58,133 nucleotides of DNA, taken from positions 1 through 58,133 of the forward strand of contig NZ_JAAKEI010000016.1 of the NCBI RefSeq assembly GCF_011039085.1, read 5' to 3'. How positions within the stretch are numbered: position 1 is the stretch's first letter; each line of letters begins with the position of its first letter. Under the pieces are notes generated by a model. The model did no database searches. It saw nothing but the letters and a program-made list of their open reading frames with translations, and was not told the DNA's origin. Below are positions 37,265 to 45,989 of the stretch, one piece after another. Both the position numbers and the translations under genes were made by a program. Source of the stretch: Desulfovibrio sp. ZJ369 (lineage in GTDB: Bacteria > Desulfobacterota > Desulfovibrionia > Desulfovibrionales > Desulfovibrionaceae).

Positions 37265-40200
37265 TCAGGCCATTTTCCAGATGCGGCGCAGGGCCGCGTC
37301 TATGGCTTGCAGTTCCGTGCCCAGATGAGCGCGGATCTCGCCGCGCAGGCGTCCCAATTGGTGGGGCGGCAGGGTTCCGCCGTCCTCGCCGAGATCGAGC
37401 GCGGCCACAAAGGCTGCGGCTTTTTGGGCGGCCCGCGCCCCCAGCTCCGCCAGAGCCCGGTGATCAGGATTTTTGGCGTCAAAGAGCGGCAGGGGAATGT
37501 TCAGGATTTTTTTACAGATATGACGCTCTCCCATTTGGCCGGACGCCTGAAATGGTTTTATGACAGTATTAACGTGCGGCGCGTTGAGGTATGCAGAAAG
37601 GTATTGGGCTTCATCCATACTGTTGGTAATAAAAACATATGTCGTATAGTCGGCAAAAAAAGGAAAGTCAGCAAATTTTTTTTGGTCAATGACAGCAGAA
37701 CAGGCATTTGTGCCTGAAGTATTATAGAGTACAAAAAATCTGTTATATATATTTTGCCCCGTCAATTTGGCTTGATTCAAAAGGCCATGTTGGAAATCCA
37801 GACGATTGAGCATCGTCATTTCTTTTGCGCGTTCTGTCTTATTCTCTTCCCAATGGTTTTCCACCTGTCGAAACCACTGCGCCGTTTCCGCTTCGCCGTG
37901 CTGCTCGATCTGGTCGGGCGTGAGCAGGACGGCTTGACCCTTTTTGAGCTCTAAGGGCAAGAGAACCAGGCGCGTGCCGTTGAGCGCAAAAGGGAGAATG
38001 TTGTTGGCAAGGGCCGTGCGAAAGAGAAAGCGGGTGCTGGCCGTGCCCTGGATCGTCATTTTCCAGGGGGCTTTGGCTTCTTTCAACGCGGCCTGCGAGG
38101 ATTTGAACAGCAAAAGGCGGTTTTGCAGGCTGCCGGCATAGGGCTGGTCAATATCCACAAAATAGAAAGTCCGGGGCACAATGGTGGCCCCTTGCCGGAA
38201 CTGGCTTTTGTACGGATTGATCCCGGAAAGGGCGATGCGTTCGCCAAAGGTCCAGGCCGTGGCCTCGCCCAGATGCGAAAGATGGAAGACCCCGCCTTCT
38301 TCGCGTATATGCGGGGCTGCCGCGGGCAAGGGGATATTGTGGCCGGGCAGTTTGCCGGAGAGCGCGCGGCCCGGCAATTTTCCGGGGCCGGGCGCGCCGT
38401 CTCCGGTTTTGCGCCGGGCAAAGAGCACGCAGGAGGGAACCTTGAAAAGCGGGGAGACATCCTGCAAATTCCAGAGCTGCGTGAGCGCCACCTTTCTGGT
38501 TTTGCCCCTGCGTGTAGGCTCGTGCTGGCCGCCGGAAAAAAAGGCCCTGGGCATGACCATGGCCAGGCGGCCGCCCGGCTTCATAAAGTAATTGCAGGCA
38601 TGGGCCAGAAAAAGGGCCGCCAGTTCCAAATGCGGCATATTGGCCGTATCCGGCTTGAGGGCGTACAAGTCCGCCAGACGGCGCAGGTCTTCCTGATATT
38701 CTCCGTTTTCCACATCCGCAAAGGTCAGCCAGGGCGGATTGCCCACAATGACGTCGAATTTTTCGCGCAAAAAGAAGGGCCGCAGGGAGTTCTGCAGCAC
38801 ATAGGCCCAGATGCCGTCGCGATCCTCCACCCTGGCGGCGTAGAGAGCGGAATAGATGCGCCAGGCCCCTTCCAGCAGACAGGTTTCTTTTTTCTTCAGT
38901 CTCAGGCGGAAAAAATTTTCGATGTCGCGGCGCTGCTTCTGCTGGCGCGCGGGAGCATCGCGCTGGACAAACAGATTGCAGTAAAAAATCAGATTGTCAT
39001 ACTCTTTTTCATCATCAAAGATCTCTGCGGCCAGGGAGACTTCCTGATTGGCAATGCGCAGTTTGTACTGCTTGCCCAGCAGGCGCATGCCCACGTCCTC
39101 ATTGGGCAGCAAAAGCGTATTGGCAAGATAAATGTGCAGGCTCAGGCGGCGCGGCGCGGCATGGAGCCTGTGGCCGAGGCTGGTCAGCAGGGTGGCCTTG
39201 GCGATCTGCACAGACAGAGGGTGAATGTCGATGCCGTAGAGGCTGTCGTTGAGCTCCTGAGCCGTGATGTGGGGATTGAGCCGGCAGAGTTCATTGGCCG
39301 CGGCCTTGAGAAAGGAGCCGCTGCCGCAGGCCGGATCCAGAATTTTCTCCCCGGCTTTAAGGCCGAGCTCGCCCACGATTTTGGCGCACAGCCAGTCAGG
39401 CGTGTAAAACTCGCCAAGGCTGTGGCGGGTGTCTTCATCCACCAGTTCCTGATACACGCCTTTGAGAATGTCCTCATGCACGGCGCTGAAGTCAAAGTGC
39501 GCCAGCTCATCGGCAATGGCGTAAAAAAGCGGGCTCAGAGCCTCGAAATGCCCGGACTCCGCTGTCCAGCGAAAAAAATCGTCGTCCGTGAAATTTTCAA
39601 TGTTGTGGCGCTGAAAGGCCGTGCCGTCCAGAATGGCGCGGATGGCTGCCTTGTCCAGAAAATCCCTGCGTTCGATAACCACAAAAGCCAGCATCTTGGC
39701 CAGCACGCTCAAATAGGACTGGGTCAGAAAGGCCCGCTCGGAAGCGGCGAAGCGGCCGTAGGCAATGCTCAGAAAACGATGCCACTCCTTGTAGGCCGTC
39801 TGCATGGCCGGGCTGCCCTCCTGCTGCCTGTAGAGCGCGTGCAAAATGCGCATGGCCGCGCGGTAGACGCTGGAGGCATGACCGAACGCCTTGCGCACGG
39901 CATCCAATGTTGCGGGCAGGGGCTGTTGGCGGAAGAGGTGGCGATCCAGAAAAAAATAAAAAGCGTCGGCCTGTTCCTGCGCCTTCTCCGCATCGGGGCA
40001 AAGGCAGAGACTGATGCTGTCGATTTCCTCCAGCACGATGTCGCCGGGGCGCAGGCTTTCCAACTCAATGAGGCTGTGGAAGTCCGGGGCGTAGACCTTC
40101 CAGGTCAGACAATCGCTGGCGATCAGCGTAAACTCCAGTCTGACGCTTGAATTCCAGTTGCCGCTCAGATATTCGCGCAACTGATCCGCGGCATGATCTC

Positions 40201-40471
40201 CGGTGCGGCTCAGATCCTTTTCAAATTCAATAATGATCGAGTGATATTGCGTGTCGGCCTTTCCCCGCCCCGGGCCCGCGGCACGCTCGATATTCGTCAC
40301 GCCGCGCTCGGCTCCGGCCACGAAGTCCCGGATCAGCGCGTCCGCCTCGGCACCCGGGAAAAGATCCTTCAGCAGGACAATAAGGCGCTCTTTTTTGGCG
40401 CTTTCGGTTCCCGCGCATTGTATGTCGGCAATATAGGTATTGACCAGTTGAAGCCGCGTATCGGATGCCAT
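37265..40471 (-). CDS. Type IIG-like restriction enzyme / adenine-N6 DNA methyltransferase
   Basis: This 1,068-residue protein joins a predicted N-terminal nuclease region, a helical connector, an N6-adenine methyltransferase and a C-terminal target-recognition region. The methyltransferase has GEFYTPDWL, the SAM motif DPACGSGSF (Asp379) and the catalytic NPPW (Asn578 to Trp581). The N-terminal segment around residues 75-125 (YHSIIIEFEKDL, REYLSGNW) is like the nuclease part of one-chain Eco57I-type enzymes, though I cannot confirm a full PD-(D/E)xK set. AAGGGGGG precedes the ATG. No separate specificity subunit or cognate methylase is nearby. A BREX-type PglX role is a less likely alternative. 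Confidence 0.8.
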   Translation of the reverse strand: MASDTRLQLVNTYIADIQCAGTESAKKERLIVLLKDLFPGAEADALIRDFVAGAERGVTNIERAAGPGRGKADTQYHSIIIEFEKDLSRTGDHAADQLREYLSGNWNSSVRLEFTLIASDCLTWKVYAPDFHSLIELESLRPGDIVLEEIDSISLCLCPDAEKAQEQADAFYFFLDRHLFRQQPLPATLDAVRKAFGHASSVYRAAMRILHALYRQQEGSPAMQTAYKEWHRFLSIAYGRFAASERAFLTQSYLSVLAKMLAFVVIERRDFLDKAAIRAILDGTAFQRHNIENFTDDDFFRWTAESGHFEALSPLFYAIADELAHFDFSAVHEDILKGVYQELVDEDTRHSLGEFYTPDWLCAKIVGELGLKAGEKILDPACGSGSFLKAAANELCRLNPHITAQELNDSLYGIDIHPLSVQIAKATLLTSLGHRLHAAPRRLSLHIYLANTLLLPNEDVGMRLLGKQYKLRIANQEVSLAAEIFDDEKEYDNLIFYCNLFVQRDAPARQQKQRRDIENFFRLRLKKKETCLLEGAWRIYSALYAARVEDRDGIWAYVLQNSLRPFFLREKFDVIVGNPPWLTFADVENGEYQEDLRRLADLYALKPDTANMPHLELAALFLAHACNYFMKPGGRLAMVMPRAFFSGGQHEPTRRGKTRKVALTQLWNLQDVSPLFKVPSCVLFARRKTGDGAPGPGKLPGRALSGKLPGHNIPLPAAAPHIREEGGVFHLSHLGEATAWTFGERIALSGINPYKSQFRQGATIVPRTFYFVDIDQPYAGSLQNRLLLFKSSQAALKEAKAPWKMTIQGTASTRFLFRTALANNILPFALNGTRLVLLPLELKKGQAVLLTPDQIEQHGEAETAQWFRQVENHWEENKTERAKEMTMLNRLDFQHGLLNQAKLTGQNIYNRFFVLYNTSGTNACSAVIDQKKFADFPFFADYTTYVFITNSMDEAQYLSAYLNAPHVNTVIKPFQASGQMGERHICKKILNIPLPLFDAKNPDHRALAELGARAAQKAAAFVAALDLGEDGGTLPPHQLGRLRGEIRAHLGTELQAIDAALRRIWKMA

Positions 40472-40613
40472 GCGCCCCCCCTTGCGTCCGTCATGGGTGA
40501 AACATGCTAGCGGATGGCGTCATGCTCCGCAAGATGTTGGGCGGCAATGATATTTTTGAATCTGTTTTCAGATACCGTTGTCTCGTCAGAGAGAGGCGCA
40601 AGCGCTGCGAGGC

Positions 40614-40641
40614 TTGACGCCGTGCCGGGCGGGCCTTACAT
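40614..40641 (+). promoter_or_regulatory. Possible promoter for fhs
   Basis: TTGACG (40614-40619), a 16-nt spacer and TTACAT (40636-40641) lie about 35 nt upstream of the fhs start. The match is moderate. Confidence 0.35.
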
Positions 40642-40676
40642 TTCAGCCCTGTCACTTTATTTTGCACGGAGCAGCC

Positions 40677-42455
40677 ATGACTCTTGATCCCACCAAGCAC
40701 CCGGACTGGGAAATCGCCCTGGATGCGGAATCCCGCATGAAAACCATTGACGCTCTGGCCTCGGAAATGGGCCTTGAGCCCGCGGAAGTATTGCCCTACG
40801 GGCATTATATGGGCAAAATCGAGCAGCAATCCGTGCTGCGGCGTCTGGCGGATCGGCCCAATGGCAAATATGTGGACGTGACCGCCATCACGCCCACGCC
40901 CCTGGGCGAGGGCAAATCCACAACCACCATCGGCCTGGTGCAGGGCCTGGCCCGGCGGGGCTACAGATCCTCGGCCGCCATCCGCCAGCCTTCGGGCGGC
41001 CCGACCATGGGCATGAAGGGTTCGGCAGCCGGCGGCGGCCTTTCGCAGTGCATCCCGCTCACGCCGTATTCGCTCAATTTCACGGGCGACATCCATGCCG
41101 TGGGCGCGGCGCACAATCTGGCCATGACTGCCCTGACCGCGCGCATGCAGCATGAGCGCAACTACGACGACGCCACGCTGGCGCGGCTTTCCGGCATACG
41201 CCGCCTGAATGTGGACCCTACGCGCGTGGGCACGGGCTGGGTGCTGGATTTCTGCGCCCAGGCTTTGCGTAACGTGATTATCGGCATTGAAGGCGACGGA
41301 CGCCGCAACGACGGCTTCATGATGCGCTCGCATTTTGACATTACCGTGGCCTCGGAGGTGATGTCGATCCTCTCCGTGGCCCGCGATCTGCGCGATTTGC
41401 GCGAGCGCATGGGCCGCATGGTTCTGGCTTTGGATCGGGACGGCAACCCCGTGACCACGGCCGACCTGGAAGTGGACGGGGCCATGACCGCATGGCTGGT
41501 GGAGGCCGTCAAGCCCAATCTGATCCAGACCATCGAAGGCCAGCCCGTACTGGTGCACACCGGGCCTTTTGGCAATATCGCGCTGGGCCAGAGCTCGGTC
41601 ATCGCGGACAGGGTCGGCCTCAAGCTCAGCGACGTGCATGTGACGGAATCCGGCTTTGCCGCTGAAATGGGCTATGAGAAATTCTGGAACCTGAAGTGCC
41701 GGTACAGCGGGCTTGCGCCGGATGCGGCGGTCATTGTGGCCACGGTGCGCGCGCTCAAAAACCACGGCGGCGCGCCCCGGCCCCGGCCCGGCCAGCCGCT
41801 GCCGGAGCCCTACACCCGCGAGGACGTGGGCCTGGTGGAAGCGGGCTGCGTCAATCTGCTCCACCATATCGGCATTGTGCGCCGCTCCGGCGTGCCTTCG
41901 GTGGTCTGCATCAACAGGTTTCATACGGACAGCCCGGCGGAAATCGCGGCCATCCGCCGCATCTGCGAATCTGCGGGGGCCCGTGTCGCTGTCTCCGGGC
42001 ATTGGGAAAAGGGCGGAGAAGGCGCGCTGGAACTGGCCGACGCGGTTATGGACGCCTGCAATTCCGAAAAGCGGCATTTTCAGCCCCTGTATGATTGGAG
42101 CCTGCCTTTTACCGAGCGGATCAACCGCATTGCCCGCGAGATATACGGCGCGGACGGCGTGGACTTTGAGCCGCTGGCGGCGCAGCGCCTGAAGGCCCTG
42201 CAGGAGCGCCCGGACGCTGCTTCGCTCGGGGTCTGCATGGTCAAGACCCAGTATTCTCTGTCCGATGATCCCACGCGCAAGGGCGTGCCCGCCTCGTGGC
42301 GGCTGCATGTGCGGGATGTGCTGCTCTTCGGCGGCGCGGGCCTGGTCTGCCCGGTGGCCGGAGACATCAGCCTGATGCCCGGCACCGGCTCACGTCCCGC
42401 GTTCCGTAATATTGATGTGGATGTGGAAAGCGGCCGCGTGACCGGACTTTTTTAG
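40677..42455 (+). CDS. fhs: Formate-tetrahydrofolate ligase
   Basis: This enzyme makes 10-formyltetrahydrofolate from formate, ATP and tetrahydrofolate, feeding one-carbon metabolism or the methyl branch of the reductive acetyl-CoA route. The 592-residue product has the ATP loop TPLGEGKSTTT (Lys80), IRQPSGGPTMGMKGSAAGGG and FNLTGDIHA-like FTGDIHAV. GGAG precedes the ATG. A longer frame from 40578 has no support. The TAG stop lies in a 50-bp repeat. Confidence 0.95.
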   Translation: MTLDPTKHPDWEIALDAESRMKTIDALASEMGLEPAEVLPYGHYMGKIEQQSVLRRLADRPNGKYVDVTAITPTPLGEGKSTTTIGLVQGLARRGYRSSAAIRQPSGGPTMGMKGSAAGGGLSQCIPLTPYSLNFTGDIHAVGAAHNLAMTALTARMQHERNYDDATLARLSGIRRLNVDPTRVGTGWVLDFCAQALRNVIIGIEGDGRRNDGFMMRSHFDITVASEVMSILSVARDLRDLRERMGRMVLALDRDGNPVTTADLEVDGAMTAWLVEAVKPNLIQTIEGQPVLVHTGPFGNIALGQSSVIADRVGLKLSDVHVTESGFAAEMGYEKFWNLKCRYSGLAPDAAVIVATVRALKNHGGAPRPRPGQPLPEPYTREDVGLVEAGCVNLLHHIGIVRRSGVPSVVCINRFHTDSPAEIAAIRRICESAGARVAVSGHWEKGGEGALELADAVMDACNSEKRHFQPLYDWSLPFTERINRIAREIYGADGVDFEPLAAQRLKALQERPDAASLGVCMVKTQYSLSDDPTRKGVPASWRLHVRDVLLFGGAGLVCPVAGDISLMPGTGSRPAFRNIDVDVESGRVTGLF

Positions 42456-42502
42456 AACATTTTTTGATTGAAAATGGATATTTTCAATCAAAAAATGCTC
42501 CA
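42453..42502 (+). repeat. 50-bp palindrome on the fhs stop codon
   Basis: It starts TAGAACATTTTTTGATTGAA and closes with TTTCAATCAAAAAATGCTC. Its right end reads GCTCCAG and supplies AGGAG, the ribosome site of the next gene. The TAG is the fhs stop. Confidence 0.75.
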
Positions 42503-42513
42503 GGAGCGGGCCT

Positions 42514-43497
42514 GTGTTGCCGGATTCTTTGCCGACAGAGCGCGTGGACGTGGCGGTCAACATTTTCGCCAAGCCCTTTCAGACGGCCCTGTCTCTTTTG
42601 TCCCTGTTGCGGCACAGCGGGCCGCACATCAATGAGATCTGGCTGCAGTTCGAGCCCTACGGCTCACGGCACGACAGCATCAGCACCTATCATATCGCTC
42701 AATATTTGCGCGAGCTTGTGGGCGAGCGCTGCAAGGTTTTTCAGCCGGATCACTGGCTGGATCTCAAGGCCGCGGATCCCGCGCGTTTTTCCGATCCCGC
42801 CTACCGCCTGGGCATCCGCTATCAGTATGCTTTTGAACACAGCACGAGCCGCAAGCTCTTTCTCATGCACAACGACGTGCTGGTGCTCAAGGATATTCTG
42901 GGCGCAATGCTGCCCCAAATGGGCCCTGCCTTTGCCCTGGGCGCGCTGGGCCAGTGCTGGAACTGCCCGGCCAGCCATGAGGCGTTGATGCAGGAAGCGC
43001 TTGGGCGCAGCGCCTGCGGGCCGCGCAGCTACCTTGATTTTCAGCCTTCCTGTGCGGCATTGCGGCGTCTTTACGCGCTGGCCCGGGCCAGAGGCGTTTT
43101 CGTGCGGCCTTATGATCAGGGCTTTGAAGGCATTTTTGATCGGCAACCCTGGCCCCTGCCCGAATGCCGGATCAACGAGTGGGCCTGCCTCTTGGATTTG
43201 GAAAAGACCCGGCCTCACTGCGTGCCCTTCGGGCCTGTTCTGCCGCCCGGAGCCTACCGCCAATGCGGCCCCATCTGTCTGGATATCGGCGTGGAGTGGT
43301 TCCGCGGTTTGCACGCCCTGGGCCTGCAAGCGCGGCATTTTGAACTCAAGCCCTACCTCAAGCACTGGGTGGGCACCGGCAAAGTGACGCCCAGGCGATA
43401 CCTTTTGGCTGAAGAGAACGCTCTCGGGCTGTTGCGGCGGCACTATCCGGACTATCTGAAGTGGCTGGCGGAAAAAACCGGAAAAGCTTTCGGCTAG
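42514..43497 (+). CDS. Glycosyltransferase-like protein
   Basis: The 327-residue product begins at a GTG after AGGAG. It has a GT-A-like pattern: VDVAVNIFAKPFQTALSLLSL at the N-terminus and LFLMHNDVLVLKDILGAM near residue 120, where a DxD-like motif would be expected. I cannot assign a family. No membrane helix is clear. It lies convergent to the larger glycosyltransferase and shares a 50-bp repeat with it at the 3' end. Envelope polysaccharide work is inferred from the neighbours. Confidence 0.6.
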   Translation: MLPDSLPTERVDVAVNIFAKPFQTALSLLSLLRHSGPHINEIWLQFEPYGSRHDSISTYHIAQYLRELVGERCKVFQPDHWLDLKAADPARFSDPAYRLGIRYQYAFEHSTSRKLFLMHNDVLVLKDILGAMLPQMGPAFALGALGQCWNCPASHEALMQEALGRSACGPRSYLDFQPSCAALRRLYALARARGVFVRPYDQGFEGIFDRQPWPLPECRINEWACLLDLEKTRPHCVPFGPVLPPGAYRQCGPICLDIGVEWFRGLHALGLQARHFELKPYLKHWVGTGKVTPRRYLLAEENALGLLRRHYPDYLKWLAEKTGKAFG

Positions 43498-43544
43498 AGC
43501 GTTTTTTAATTGAAAATGGATGTTTTCAATCAAAAAATGCTCTA
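43495..43544 (+). repeat. 50-bp palindrome between convergent genes
   Basis: It starts TAGAGCGTTTTTTAATTGAA and ends with ATCAAAAAATGCTCTA, a nearly perfect inverted repeat with TA at both ends. The TAG is the stop of the plus-strand gene. The minus-strand gene runs into it and takes its last five residues (RAFFD) and stop from it. Confidence 0.8.
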
Positions 43545-45712
43545 AGGCTGTCCGCGCGCTCCAGGCAGGCTTTTTTATCCAGAATTGCCTGCGGATGAAG
43601 CCCCAGAGCCCTGTGCAGAAGATACAGGCGCAAATGAGGTTGCCAATCTTCGGGATCACGATCGGCGGCCGCCTGTTGGCAGGCAACCGCGGCAGCCAGA
43701 TTGCCCCGGCCTTCGTGGGTCAAACCGAGACAAAACCGCGGCCAGGCCTGGCCGGGGTGCCGTTCCGCACAGGCCAGCAACGCCGGAAGCGCCGCAGGCT
43801 CAAAATGCAGGAGCCGTGATTGGGCCTTGAGCACGTCATCCGGGCTAAAAGCCTTTGGAGACATGGTCACCAGCATGGCCAGAGCATCCGCTTTCAGAGC
43901 TTCGGGAATCTCCGGGTTCAGAGCGGAGCCGGGAAGCGCGCGTACAAGGCAGACCCGCGGCAGATGGCGGCGCAACTGGCCGCTGCCCAGACAGTCGAGC
44001 CAGAAGAGCGCATCCGTCAGACCAAAAGGATGCAGCGTTTTGTAGCCGCCCACATCTTCCCAAAGGCTTTTCCGAAACAGGGAACAGCCCGCGGCAGCCT
44101 TTTCCTCCAGGATTTCCTCAAGTCCCTGTGGCAGGCACGTCCGGCCCTCGGCATCCTGAGCCCTGGCCGTGATCATATTCAGCTCAGGCCGTGATTGCAC
44201 GGAATACGCGAGTGATCGCAGCAGATCCCGGTTCAGTTCGTCGCCGGGCAGCAGCGGCAGCAGCCAGGGGCCACGGGCGGCCATTATGCCCGTATTCCAG
44301 GCCTCCCAATGATCGGCAGGCCTGCTCGGAAATGGCTGTTGCCCAGGCTCTGAAGCCTCGACAGGAGTCGTGACCCCGTCACCCAGGCTTTTCCAGAGGG
44401 CTGCCGCTTTTTCAGTCAGATGGGGCGGGCCGGAGAACACAACTTCCAACTGCGGCGCAAGGTTCTGCCAGGGCTCCTGTTCCCGCAGCGTTTGCAGGGT
44501 CGCTTCCAAACCTGAACAGTCGTTGCCAAGTGCGATGACGGCGCTGACGGCATCCGGCCGTGGCAGCGCGGTATTCTTCCGCGGCGAGCCCTCGCTCACG
44601 CAGGCAAAAGAGCGTGTTTCGCCTGATCGCGCGGCGCAGGCATGCAAAAATTCGTGGAGCCGGCCGCCTTTGCTCTGCCAGGAGAGATGCTCCTCGCCAT
44701 AACGGCGCATGAGCGCCCGCGCCTCCGGATGCTCTTCGGGAAAACGGGCCAGGGCAGCCAAAGGAGCCATGTCGATGGGCGCGTCATTCTGCGGCACGCT
44801 CAGGACAAAATCCGGCAGCGGGTCAAAATCCACGTCGCGTCCGCCAAAGAAAAACGGCAGGCCCTGCAAACAGTATTGCCGATGTTTGAGGGACGCGTGC
44901 TCGGCCATGCCCATGCGATGCAGCGCCAGACTGCCCACGCCAAGATGACAGGTGGCGGCCAGCTTATCCAATTCGCCCTGATTGAGCCTGCCGTGAAAGC
45001 GTACCTGATTCTCCAGGTTCAAGCGTCGGACCAGATCCAGATATTGGGGCAATGACTCGCCGCTGCCCGCCAGATGCAGGATGAAACGCTGCGGGCCGTC
45101 ATAGGCGGCCATGCCGTGCAGCAGGCGGTCTACGCCATGCCAGGGGGCAAAATGCGCTGCGCAGAGCATATGGATGCCCTCGTCCGGCAGTGCAAAATCA
45201 AGCTTGGGCACGCTTTGCGGCTCAATGCCGTTGCCGAGCATCAGCCCCGGCCTGTTATTGCCTGCCCGCTGCTGCTCATAGCGCAGAATTTCGTGCGTCA
45301 CCGCGCACAGCCCGGCGGCTTTGGCCAGCACACGCGGGCCCCAACGAATTTCATTGAGGCGCGCTTGCTTCGTGAATTCAGCCTCTTCCACGGTGTTGTG
45401 CTCAAAAACCACGTTGGGGTGGCGGAGCGTAAATTGCCAGAGACGTCGCGTGGCGCCGGGATAGCGGAAGTAGATGACATCGGGTCTGATGTCCTGAGCC
45501 AGAGAGTCGGCCGCGGCCATATAGTCCGCTAAATTGAAGGGCAGGCTCAGATACCGGAAGCTGTATCCCCGCGTCTGTTCGGCTCTGGAGGGGCCAATGG
45601 CAAAGCCCAGCGTATCGGCATTATAGAGCCGCAACTGCCGGATCTGGGAATCGAATTTTTTCAATAATTGGGGAAAATCCGCGATCAACACGGCCAGACA
45701 AAGAATACGCAT
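43526..45712 (-). CDS. Multidomain glycosyltransferase (GT4-like plus GT2-like plus TPR-like)
   Basis: The 728-residue protein has three parts. Residues 1 to about 350 are GT-B/GT4-like (RPDVIYFRYPG, VVFEHNT, GSGESLPQYLDLVRRL, VRFHGRL). Residues about 390-610 are GT2-like (VSAVIALGNDCSGLEATLQTL, NTGIMAARGPWLLPLLPGDE). The last ~90 residues look like TPR (AWPRFCLGLTHEGRGNLAAA). GAGGAGAG precedes the ATG. It is downstream of the rfb and GT2 genes, separated by a 141-bp element. It probably builds a surface glycan. The C-terminal RAFFD is encoded by the 50-bp repeat, so the natural end may be altered. Confidence 0.75.
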   Translation of the reverse strand: MRILCLAVLIADFPQLLKKFDSQIRQLRLYNADTLGFAIGPSRAEQTRGYSFRYLSLPFNLADYMAAADSLAQDIRPDVIYFRYPGATRRLWQFTLRHPNVVFEHNTVEEAEFTKQARLNEIRWGPRVLAKAAGLCAVTHEILRYEQQRAGNNRPGLMLGNGIEPQSVPKLDFALPDEGIHMLCAAHFAPWHGVDRLLHGMAAYDGPQRFILHLAGSGESLPQYLDLVRRLNLENQVRFHGRLNQGELDKLAATCHLGVGSLALHRMGMAEHASLKHRQYCLQGLPFFFGGRDVDFDPLPDFVLSVPQNDAPIDMAPLAALARFPEEHPEARALMRRYGEEHLSWQSKGGRLHEFLHACAARSGETRSFACVSEGSPRKNTALPRPDAVSAVIALGNDCSGLEATLQTLREQEPWQNLAPQLEVVFSGPPHLTEKAAALWKSLGDGVTTPVEASEPGQQPFPSRPADHWEAWNTGIMAARGPWLLPLLPGDELNRDLLRSLAYSVQSRPELNMITARAQDAEGRTCLPQGLEEILEEKAAAGCSLFRKSLWEDVGGYKTLHPFGLTDALFWLDCLGSGQLRRHLPRVCLVRALPGSALNPEIPEALKADALAMLVTMSPKAFSPDDVLKAQSRLLHFEPAALPALLACAERHPGQAWPRFCLGLTHEGRGNLAAAVACQQAAADRDPEDWQPHLRLYLLHRALGLHPQAILDKKACLERADSLRAFFD

Positions 45713-45821
45713 CGATCTCTCCTCGGTTCAGGGCTGTCGCCTGATGCTGAAAGTCATTCCACCAGGGCTGCTGCGGTCAGACGAGCGCCCAAGGCGGCGG
45801 CAACGCCCTCGGAAAGGATCC

Positions 45822-45962
45822 TAGAGCAGATTACCTTTGACTTTTTATAAAAGTCAAAGGTGGCATTCAGGCGAAAAACGCGGTTTTCGCCTGAATGTAC
45901 GCCGCGTTGCGGCGGCTGCCGCTTTCGCGTCAGCAGAGCATTTTCAAAGTGAAAATGCTCTA
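45822..45962 (+). mobile_element. 141-bp MITE-like hairpin element, copy 3
   Basis: It starts TAGAGCAGATTACC and ends AAAATGCTCTA with TA at both ends. It differs from copy 2 by two bases: A for G in the first loop and T for A in the last loop. It sits in the 277-bp gap between two minus-strand glycosyltransferase genes. Confidence 0.88.
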
Positions 45963-45989
45963 AGACCAGGGTTTTTGCTGAAGCAGCCC

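Noticed and set aside
40500..40676. Possible ZTP (pfl) or tetrahydrofolate riboswitch before fhs
   Set aside because: GCCGGGCGGGCC looks slightly like part of the pfl motif, but the other conserved halves are missing, so there is no support.
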